The position numbers and the translations under genes are program-made. From positions 2,046,001 through 2,110,000 of the forward strand of contig CBDCYF010000005.1 of the NCBI GenBank assembly GCA_965224065.1: DNA of 64,000 nt. Direction: 5' to 3'. This document shows, piece by piece, positions 57,792-64,000 of the stretch. Source of the stretch: JAOTZA01 sp965224065. Its GTDB lineage: Bacteria; Acidobacteriota; Thermoanaerobaculia; Multivoradales; JAHEKO01. The notes beneath the pieces are model-generated. The model was not told the DNA's origin and made no database searches. It was given only the letters and a program-made list of their open reading frames with translations. Every line of letters starts with the position of its first letter. Position 1 is the stretch's first letter.

Positions 57792-59165
57792 ATGACAAGC
57801 GATTCCTTGAGAATCCTGGTCGTGGAGGACGAAGCCGCGATGCGAGAGGTACTGGAGATGCGGCTCGCCGACCGCGGCTTCGAGGTCCGACTTGCCGAGG
57901 ACGCGACCACCGCCGAGCGGCTGGCGCAGGAAACGGCTCCTCATCTGGTGATCTCGGATGTAGCGCTGCCCGACAGCTCCGGCCTCGAGCTCCTGGAAAA
58001 GCTCCGCGCCGGAGACCCCGGGCGGCCTGTCTTGCTGATCACCGCTTATGGCACCGTAGATTCCGCCGTCGAGGCGATGAAGCTGGGTGCCCTCGATTTT
58101 CTGACCAAGCCGCTCGACTACGACAAGCTCGACGCCGCGCTGGAGTCGGCGCGCCGGATGATTGCCAGGCGCACCGACTCCCGCCGGCTCGACGAGCGGC
58201 TCGACGAGGACGCCGGTCTCGGTTTTCTCATCGGTACGTCAAAACCCATGCGGGCGGTCTACGAGTTGCTCGAGACCATCGCCTCGAGCGACGCTTCGGC
58301 GATCATCAGCGGCGAGAGTGGCACCGGCAAGGAGCTCGCCGCCCGCACCATTCACGCCTTGAGCCAACGGGCCTCCGGGCCTTTTGTGCCGGTCAATACC
58401 GCGGCGATCGCCGAGGGCATCACCGAAAGCGAGCTATTCGGCCACGAGAAGGGTGCCTTCACCGGTGCCTCGCGCAGCCGGGCCGGCTATTTCGAGCTGG
58501 CCGACCGGGGGACGCTCTTTCTCGACGAGATCGGCGAGATGCCCGCCCCGGTGCAGAGCAAGATTCTGCGGGCCGTCGAGGATGGAAAAATCCGCCGGCT
58601 CGGTGGCACCAAGGAAACCGCGGTCGATATCCGGCTGCTGGCCGCGACCAACCGCGATCCCCAGAAGGCCATCGAGGACGGCAGGCTCCGCGAGGATCTT
58701 TTCTACCGCCTGAGCGTCTTTACCGTCGAGATGCCGACCCTCCGGGCCAGGCCTTCCGACGTTCCACTGTTGGCCCAGTATTTCGTGCGCCTCTGCAACG
58801 GGAAGCACAAGGCTTCCGTCGAGGGAATCAGCGCCGAGGCCCTCGAAATCCTGACGGGGTATGACTGGCCCGGCAACGTCCGGGAGCTGCGCAACGCCAT
58901 CGAGCGATCGGTCATCGTCACCCGCCGCGGCTGGATCGAGACGGTCCACCTGCCGCCTTTTCTACGGCACACGGACCGAACCGAGCCCACACAACATCCC
59001 GAGATCCGCCTGCCCGCGGACTCGACGGTCGCCGAGGCCGAGAAAATCCTCATTTTGGAAACCCTCAAGAAGACCGGCAACAACAAGACCCAGGCGGCCA
59101 AGCGTCTGGGGCTCGACGTCCGGACGATCCGTTACAAACTCAAGGCCTGGGCCGACCGTCCATGA
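57792..59165 (+). CDS. Sigma54-dependent response regulator (QseF/GlrR-like)
   Basis: A 457-residue NtrC-family activator. The receiver spans 7-120 with phospho-acceptor Asp56 (VISDVALPDSSG) and Lys106 in FLTKPLD. The AAA+ domain has Walker A GESGTGKE at 174-181, the sigma54-contacting GAFTGA at 221-226 and Walker B GTLFLDEIGEMP. A FIS-type helix-turn-helix ends it (TGNNKTQAAKRLGLDVRTIR). Its stop overlaps by four bases the start of the sensor kinase gene, and a lipoprotein gene follows. Order and types match the QseF-QseE-QseG (GlrR-GlrK-YfhG) system known from enterobacteria. Confidence 0.95.
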   Translation: MTSDSLRILVVEDEAAMREVLEMRLADRGFEVRLAEDATTAERLAQETAPHLVISDVALPDSSGLELLEKLRAGDPGRPVLLITAYGTVDSAVEAMKLGALDFLTKPLDYDKLDAALESARRMIARRTDSRRLDERLDEDAGLGFLIGTSKPMRAVYELLETIASSDASAIISGESGTGKELAARTIHALSQRASGPFVPVNTAAIAEGITESELFGHEKGAFTGASRSRAGYFELADRGTLFLDEIGEMPAPVQSKILRAVEDGKIRRLGGTKETAVDIRLLAATNRDPQKAIEDGRLREDLFYRLSVFTVEMPTLRARPSDVPLLAQYFVRLCNGKHKASVEGISAEALEILTGYDWPGNVRELRNAIERSVIVTRRGWIETVHLPPFLRHTDRTEPTQHPEIRLPADSTVAEAEKILILETLKKTGNNKTQAAKRLGLDVRTIRYKLKAWADRP

Positions 59166-60664
59166 GGGTGGTCAGCAAGATGGCCGCCGGCTCCGGTCTG
59201 CTGGTGGCCTTGTTCCTCGGGGTGCTGGCGTACAACCTGACACAGGTTCGCCGGTTGGCGACCATGCAACAAGAGCTTTCGCGCACCGACATGGGCGCCG
59301 CGACGATCTCGCTCGAGCTCGTCCGCCTGTCCAACCGGCTCGATGACTTCGAAAGAAAACTCTATGTCTTGCGCGACCCGGCCTATGCCGAGCGGATCGA
59401 GGAAGTCCGCTTGGCTTTCGAGGAACAGCTTCATGCGCTCGCGGCCCTGGAGCTTCAGGGCGAGAAACTCGAAGAGGTCGAGCGGTTGCGAGCTCTGTGG
59501 AACGATTTGCCGCTCGCCGGCTTTAGCGAGCGTCTCTTGAGCGCCGAGCCCGACGAACAGGCCGCGGAGGTCGACGCCGAGTTTCTCGCCGCCTTCCGGG
59601 AAAAGACCCGAGCTTTGAACGCTCAGGCCGAAGCGGTCGGCACCGCGGTGCAGTCCGCCATCACCGAACACGTAGAACGCGCGGCCGCCGCCAGTCAACG
59701 CGCCAGCTTTGTCTCAGGTATCGTCGTCGTCGCCGCCCTGACCTTGAGCATTCCGATCCTGCTGCTGACGTTGGCCTCGATCCGGGAGCCGCTCAAACGG
59801 CTGCGGCAAGGCGCCCGGGCCGTTGCCGGCGGCGAGTTCGATATCGACCTCGACGCCTCCGGCGACGACGAGTTCTCGGGTGTCGCCACCGCTTTCAATC
59901 AGATGGCCCGGCGGCTGGGGGAGCTCGACCGGCTCAAACAGGATTTCCTCTCCCACGTCTCCCACGAGCTCAAGACACCCGTTGCGGCGATGGAGGAGAC
60001 CAACCGGCTGCTCCTGGACGGGTTGCCGGGCCCCCTCAACGACAAACAGAAACGGCTCCTGGGTCTCAATCTCGACTCGAGCCGCCGGTTGTCGTCCATG
60101 ATCGGCAAGCTGCTGGATCTGGCGCGTCTGGAAGAAGACGCGGTCGCCTACGACTTCCAGCCGCACGACATCGAGGAGCTCACCCGGGGAGTCGTGGAAG
60201 GCTTCGAGGCCGCGGCGGCCGACAACGGTTTGCTGCTCACCCTCGAAACGCCTCATGAGCCAGTGGTCGCCGTCTGTGACCGCGACCGGCTGATCCAGGT
60301 AGTCGCCAACCTGCTGGACAACGCGGTCAAGTTCTCCGAGGAGGGCGGCAAGGTTCGGGTGACGGTGGCCTCGGCCGCCGGGTCTTTTTCGACCAGCGGC
60401 TCCGCCGGTCGCTGTGTGATCTCGGTCGCCGACGCGGGGCCGGGTATCCCCGATTCTCACAAAAAGAAGATCTTCGACAAGTTCCACCAGGTGGGCAGCC
60501 CCGAAACCAGCACCGGGGGCGTCGGGCTGGGGCTGGCCATCTGCCGGCAGATCACAGAGGCCCACGGGGGCCGGCTGTCGGTCTCGGACAACACGGAGCG
60601 TGGAAGCGTTTTTCGGGTCGAGCTGCCCGCGAGCGCCGGCGCTGCGAACCGGGTGGCGTTGTGA
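59162..60664 (+). CDS. Sensor histidine kinase (QseE/GlrK-like)
   Basis: A 500-residue membrane kinase. The first helix is at 10-27, a periplasmic helical sensor follows (30-180, with long heptads such as LALEEQ-type stretches), and the second helix is at 183-206. A HAMP domain (207-260) leads to phospho-acceptor His268 in DFLSHVSHELKTPVAAMEE. The ATPase part has N box LIQVVANLLDNAVKFSEEGG, G1 VADAGPGIPD and G2 GGVGLGLAICRQI. ATGA overlap with the regulator gene and a GTGA overlap with the lipoprotein gene show one co-translated operon. Confidence 0.95.
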   Translation: MRVVSKMAAGSGLLVALFLGVLAYNLTQVRRLATMQQELSRTDMGAATISLELVRLSNRLDDFERKLYVLRDPAYAERIEEVRLAFEEQLHALAALELQGEKLEEVERLRALWNDLPLAGFSERLLSAEPDEQAAEVDAEFLAAFREKTRALNAQAEAVGTAVQSAITEHVERAAAASQRASFVSGIVVVAALTLSIPILLLTLASIREPLKRLRQGARAVAGGEFDIDLDASGDDEFSGVATAFNQMARRLGELDRLKQDFLSHVSHELKTPVAAMEETNRLLLDGLPGPLNDKQKRLLGLNLDSSRRLSSMIGKLLDLARLEEDAVAYDFQPHDIEELTRGVVEGFEAAAADNGLLLTLETPHEPVVAVCDRDRLIQVVANLLDNAVKFSEEGGKVRVTVASAAGSFSTSGSAGRCVISVADAGPGIPDSHKKKIFDKFHQVGSPETSTGGVGLGLAICRQITEAHGGRLSVSDNTERGSVFRVELPASAGAANRVAL

Positions 60665-61257
60665 GGCGGCAGTGGACCTCGAGAATCGTCACGGCCGCCA
60701 CCGGCGCAACGCTGGCGGTCTTGACCACCGGCTGCCTGTCTACCGGGCGGCTCGCCGACCGGCTATTTGACCAGGGCCACTACGGCGCCGCCGAGCACGC
60801 CTATCTCGAACTTCTCGAAACCGAATCGGCGCGAAAAGCCAAAAAGGAACGCGCGCTTTACCGCTTGGGGCTGATCTACGCTCTTCCCACGAGCGGCCGC
60901 TACGATGCGGAGAAGGCACGCGAGCATCTCGAGCTGCTTCTGGAACTCGATCCGCCGTCCTCCTATGCCCTCCAGGCCTCTCTGGTTCTGGCGCTCCAGA
61001 AGCAGACCAGCGAGCTGCGCGAAAGCGTGGCTCGGGAGAACGAAAAGGCCAAAGCGCTGTTGGCCGAGCTCGAACGGCTGCGCGACCAGACCGCGAGGGT
61101 GGCGACCGAGGCCACCGACCGACAGCGCGAAGCCCGCAGATTGGCCGCGGCGATCACAGCGCTGCGCGAGGAGATCTCCCGGCTGTCGACCGAGCTGACG
61201 GCGCGCGAGCAAGAGCTCGAGCGCATCAAGCAGATCGATCTGGAAGGGCCTCCCTAG
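60661..61257 (+). CDS. QseG-like lipoprotein with helical repeats and coiled coil
   Basis: A 198-residue lipoprotein; GTG start overlapping the kinase stop; signal ATGATLAVLTTGC with Cys25. Residues 30-110 look like two to three TPR-type helix pairs (LFDQGHYGAAEHAYLELLET, YDAEKAREHLELLLELDP), and 115-195 form a long coiled coil (NEKAKALLAELERLRDQTAR, REEISRLSTELTAREQELER). Position third in a regulator-kinase-lipoprotein operon matches QseG, an outer-membrane lipoprotein that touches its sensor kinase. Sequence similarity to QseG cannot be judged by eye. Confidence 0.72.
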   Translation: MRRQWTSRIVTAATGATLAVLTTGCLSTGRLADRLFDQGHYGAAEHAYLELLETESARKAKKERALYRLGLIYALPTSGRYDAEKAREHLELLLELDPPSSYALQASLVLALQKQTSELRESVARENEKAKALLAELERLRDQTARVATEATDRQREARRLAAAITALREEISRLSTELTAREQELERIKQIDLEGPP

Positions 61258-61275
61258 GAGCTTGCTGAAAAGACT

Positions 61276-62118
61276 CTAGGCCTCGCCGCCGAGGCCTCCG
61301 GCGCGTCGGGTCGCCTCGACCACCGCCTTGATCAGGGTGACCCTGAGGCCGCCTTCCTCGAGCTTGAGGATGCCGTCCATCGTGCAACCCGCCGGGGTGG
61401 TGACGTCGTCCTTGAGAAGCGCCGGGTGGTTCTCGGTCTCGAGCACCATCTTGGCGGCGCCAAAGCAAGTCTGGGCGGCCAACTCGGTGGCGACCCGCCG
61501 CGGCAGACCCATCTTGACCCCGCCTTCGGCCATCGCCTCGATGACGATGTAGATAAACGCGGGGCCGCTCGCGGAAAGGCCGGTCACCGCGTCGAAGTGC
61601 TTCTCGTCGAGCACCACCGTGCGCCCCATGCAGGAGAAGATCTTCTGTGCCTTGGCCACGTGCCCGGTGCCGGAAGACGCGCCGCCGCAGACCGCGGTCA
61701 TCCCCGCGCCCAGAAGGCTCGGGGTGTTGGGCATGGCGCGGACCGTGGGGATTCCGGCCGGCAGGTGGCTCTCGAGCTGCGCGGTGCTGACGCCGGCGGC
61801 GATCGAGATCAGCGTCTGCTCCGGGCCGAGCTCCGGGCCGACCCCAGAAAGAACCTCGCCAATGGTCTGGGGCTTGACGCACAGCAGGATCGTGTCGGCG
61901 CCCCGGCACGCGGTGCTGTTGTCGGCGGTGGTCGAAACGCCTTCTCGTCCGGCCAGCTCCTCCAACGGCTCCTTCCGCCGGCCGCTCGCAATGACCTGCT
62001 CCGGCTCGAACAGGCCGCCGCCGATCACCGCGTGAATCAAGGTGGTCCCCATCTTGCCCGCCCCAATGACGGCCAACCGTTTCATCTCGCCGGTGTCGCT
62101 CGTGTGGGATGCGCTCAT
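61276..62118 (-). CDS. proC: Pyrroline-5-carboxylate reductase
   Basis: A 280-residue NAD(P)H-dependent enzyme for the last step of proline synthesis. LAVIGAGKMGTTLIHAVI binds the cofactor; RAMPNTPSLLGAGMTAV, ALTGLSASGPAF-type VTGLSASGPAFIYIVIEA and TTPAGCTMDGI are the family signatures. GAGGAGAC precedes the ATG at 62118; an in-frame ATG eleven codons later is less likely. The end of the gene contains a perfect eight-base hairpin (61278-61297, AGGCCTCG/CGAGGCCT) just after the convergent lipoprotein gene, which may slow forward transcription. Confidence 0.95.
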   Translation of the reverse strand: MSASHTSDTGEMKRLAVIGAGKMGTTLIHAVIGGGLFEPEQVIASGRRKEPLEELAGREGVSTTADNSTACRGADTILLCVKPQTIGEVLSGVGPELGPEQTLISIAAGVSTAQLESHLPAGIPTVRAMPNTPSLLGAGMTAVCGGASSGTGHVAKAQKIFSCMGRTVVLDEKHFDAVTGLSASGPAFIYIVIEAMAEGGVKMGLPRRVATELAAQTCFGAAKMVLETENHPALLKDDVTTPAGCTMDGILKLEEGGLRVTLIKAVVEATRRAGGLGGEA

Positions 62119-62136
62119 CGCACTGTCTCCTCACTT

Positions 62137-62168
62137 GCCGCCGGCAACACACCGGCGGCGCGTTTTTT
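62137..62168 (+). terminator. Perfect hairpin with six T residues, between divergent proC and pit
   Basis: GCCGCCGG/CCGGCGGC around a seven-base loop is followed by GCG and six T residues on the forward strand. It has the full form of a rho-independent terminator, yet no forward gene ends here: it lies 19 bases from the proC start and about 70 bases before pit. It could end transcription antisense to proC or attenuate pit. Confidence 0.6.
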
Positions 62169-62236
62169 ACCGGTTCATCCTAACCGTTTACGGCAAACCG
62201 GGACCGCCTCTTTCGCGTAGGACTCTCTGGGTGTCC

Positions 62237-63382
62237 ATGCTTCTGACCTATCTCCTACTCGTCGGCGGAGCGATTTTTCTCGCCTGGGCCAACGGGGCCA
62301 ACGACAATTTCAAGGGCGTCGCGACGCTCTATGGAAGCGGCACCGTGGGCTTCCGCACCGCCCTGGTGTGGACGACGGTCGCCACCGGTCTGGGCAGCCT
62401 GGTTTCGGTGGCGCTGGCGGGGAAACTGGCGGCCGCCTTCAGCGGCAAGGGCCTGCTGCCCGATAGCGCCCTCGACCCGACACTTCTTGCGGCAACCGGC
62501 ACCGCCGCCGCGGTGACGATCTTTCTCGCCACCATCCTGGGAATGCCGACCTCGACCACACACGCTTTGACCGGCGCGCTGGTGGGCGCCGGCCTAGCGG
62601 CGATCGGCCCCGCCTCGATCGACTGGCAACGCCTGGCCACCAATTTCGCGCAGCCGCTCCTGCTCAGCCCCATCCTGGCGGTGGCCGTCACCGCCACGGT
62701 GTACCCCTTTCTCACCCGGTGGCGACGGCGACTGGCGGTCGAGGAAGAAAGCTGTGTGTGCGTTGCGGAAAGCGTGCCCGCGGCGCCGGAGCTCGCAGGC
62801 AACGGCGTTGCGGCGTTGGCGTCGGACGCGAAGGGTGGCGCGCTCGAGATCGGGGTCGGGTCGCGACGGGAATGCGCCGAGCGCTACCCGGGGAAAGTCC
62901 TGGGGGTCCAGGCACGAAAACTGGTGGACTGCGTCCATTATGTGTCCGCCGCCGCGGTGTGCTTTGCTCGCGCGGTCAACGACACGCCGAAGATCGCGGC
63001 TCTCCTGCTGGGAGTCACCGGTCTCGTGGGGGCTGTCCCCACCGCGGCGCCGCTGGCAATGGTCGCCCTGGTGATGGCGCTGGGCGGCTGGCTCCAGTCG
63101 CGCCGGGTCGCCGAAACCATGAGCCACGACATCACCGATCTCAACCCGGGCCAGGGTCTGACCGCCAATCTCGTGACGGCGGCGCTGGTTCTGGGCGCCT
63201 CGCGTCTGGGGCTGCCGGTGTCCACCACTCATGTTTCCTGCGGATCGATCTTTGGCATCGGGCTGGCCAGCGGTGGGGGGCGCGGACGGACCATCCTCAA
63301 GATCCTGACCACCTGGGTGACCACCCTTCCGCTGGCTTTCTTTCTGGGCTTTACGATTCTGCTCCTGTTGCGGGCCTTTTGA
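62237..63382 (+). CDS. pit: Inorganic phosphate transporter, Pit family
   Basis: A 381-residue membrane protein with about ten helices in two halves. The two Pit signatures are present: AWANGANDNFKGVATLYGSG near the N-terminus and FARAVNDTPKIAALLLGVTG after the middle. VSTTHVSCGSIFGIGLASGG near the C-terminus and PTSTTHALTGALVGAGLAAI in the first half are the paired transport motifs. A Cys-containing loop (EEESCVCVAESV) of about 90 residues lies between the halves. ATG 62237 is chosen; a GTG two codons earlier is possible. It takes up metal phosphate with protons or sodium. Confidence 0.9.
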   Translation: MLLTYLLLVGGAIFLAWANGANDNFKGVATLYGSGTVGFRTALVWTTVATGLGSLVSVALAGKLAAAFSGKGLLPDSALDPTLLAATGTAAAVTIFLATILGMPTSTTHALTGALVGAGLAAIGPASIDWQRLATNFAQPLLLSPILAVAVTATVYPFLTRWRRRLAVEEESCVCVAESVPAAPELAGNGVAALASDAKGGALEIGVGSRRECAERYPGKVLGVQARKLVDCVHYVSAAAVCFARAVNDTPKIAALLLGVTGLVGAVPTAAPLAMVALVMALGGWLQSRRVAETMSHDITDLNPGQGLTANLVTAALVLGASRLGLPVSTTHVSCGSIFGIGLASGGGRGRTILKILTTWVTTLPLAFFLGFTILLLLRAF

Positions 63383-63463
63383 GTCCTCGCTCGGACGGAT
63401 AACCTACGCGCCGGCCCTGCGCCGACCGGCGACAGTCGGCGGAGCCTTGGTCATCCGGCCGTC

Positions 63464-64000
63464 ATGAGACAGCGCGACATCTTCCGGTTCTGGCTGCCGC
63501 TGTTCTCGAGCTGGCTCCTGATGACCGCCGAGGGGCCGATCATCAGCGCGGCGATCAACCGGCTGCCCGACGAGGTCGTCATGCTGGCGGCGATGGGCGT
63601 CGTGTTCAGCCTCGCCGTGGCGATCGAGAGCCCGATCATCAACCTGCTCGCCACCTCGACCGCGCTGGTTCGCGACCGGCAGTCGTTTCTCGTCGTGCGC
63701 CGGTTTACCGTTCACTGGATGATCGCGCTTACCGCGGTCGCGGTCGTGATCGCGTTTACGCCGCTCTTCGATCTGGTGGTTCGGCGGTGGATGGGGACCC
63801 CCGACGAAGTGGCCCGATGGATTCTCCCCGGTCTCAAGATTATGGTGCCGTGGTCGGCCGCCATCGCCTGGCGGCGGTTTCTGCAAGGTGTCCTGATCTC
63901 ATTCGGCGACACCCGCAAAGTCGGCTGGGGAACGGCCATCCGGCTCGTGACCTCGGGCGGCGCGGCACTCGGCCTGGCGGTGTGGGGTGCGTTGCCCGGC
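63464..64000 (+). CDS. Flippase-like polytopic membrane protein (3' end beyond window)
   Basis: The frame is open from the ATG at 63464 to the window edge, giving 179 residues and no stop. It is almost wholly hydrophobic, with at least five helices (FWLPLFSSWLLMTAEGP, VVFSLAVAIESPIINLLATS, MIALTAVAVVIAFTPLFDLV, ILPGLKIMVPWSAAIAWRRF). The FWLPL...EGP opening and RRFLQGVLI segment resemble MOP-superfamily flippases (MATE, ANKH-like). It begins 81 bases after pit on the same strand. The family call is tentative because only part is present. Confidence 0.5.
   Translation, partial: MRQRDIFRFWLPLFSSWLLMTAEGPIISAAINRLPDEVVMLAAMGVVFSLAVAIESPIINLLATSTALVRDRQSFLVVRRFTVHWMIALTAVAVVIAFTPLFDLVVRRWMGTPDEVARWILPGLKIMVPWSAAIAWRRFLQGVLISFGDTRKVGWGTAIRLVTSGGAALGLAVWGALPG

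Noticed and set aside
63404..63886. 160-codon reverse gene after pit
   Set aside because: Low-complexity His/Arg/Asp-rich translation opposite a clear forward membrane-protein frame that runs to the window edge.

Overview
The window is GC-rich bacterial chromosome, densely packed and with short intergenic gaps. The gene set points to an Acidobacteriota-like or similar Gram-negative organism: a von Willebrand-type protein resembling the 'VWFA-related Acidobacterial' family, a giant carboxypeptidase-regulatory-repeat protein, many secreted proteins and lipoproteins, RND efflux pumps, a bactofilin, an OmpA/Pal-type lipoprotein, and menaquinone synthesis by the futalosine route (MqnE). This placement is inference from gene content; no rRNA or marker set is present. 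Sigma70-like promoters of the form TTGnnn-N17-TAnnnT can be read in front of several transcription units.

Layout. 0-10 kb: a truncated transglutaminase-like gene, YhhN-family membrane protein, cytochrome c, FGly-type sulfatase and GMC oxidoreductase; a reverse operon of a sterol-desaturase-family hydroxylase, an anchored unknown protein and an HTTM-like membrane protein; then UbiA-type prenyltransferase and a type B carboxylesterase. 10-15.5 kb: housekeeping genes (TypA/BipA, MqnE, deoxynucleoside kinase, ThiG). 15.9-21.9 kb: an accessory segment that starts at a tRNA-Arg(ACG) gene and ends at a 23-base near-perfect copy of that tRNA's anticodon-to-T-stem region. It carries a deleted transposase remnant, three visibly lower-GC genes for exported proteins, and a subtilisin-like protease that converges with a lipoprotein resembling the protease's own prodomain. 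21.9-34 kb: secreted and signalling genes, including an SGNH hydrolase, a 1330-residue Cys-repeat/PKD protein, a MASE2-histidine kinase-receiver-AraC hybrid regulator, a lower-GC secreted phospholipase A2-like protein and a membrane phosphodiesterase-like protein. 34-48 kb: glycosyltransferase, the 1384-residue repeat protein, the VWA-type protein, and an RND-adaptor-RND efflux operon. 48-64 kb: regulators, a YchF-like GTPase, ParA, a HAD phosphatase, DUF2461, a sulfatase-fold lipoprotein, a DUF6503-like protein, OmpA and bactofilin, a three-gene QseF/QseE/QseG-like signalling operon, ProC, a Pit phosphate transporter, and a truncated flippase-like gene.

The signals most worth following are: (1) the tRNA-Arg direct repeat bounding a 5.9 kb island; (2) the protease and stand-alone prodomain-like lipoprotein pair; (3) a family of REP-like hairpins whose stems vary by compensatory changes, one copy of which sits inside the signal-peptide coding region of the efflux adaptor; (4) a seven-unit Cys-rich repeat protein and a bacterial PLA2-like protein; and (5) an aminofutalosine synthase with a CX5CX2C rather than CX3CX2C cluster.
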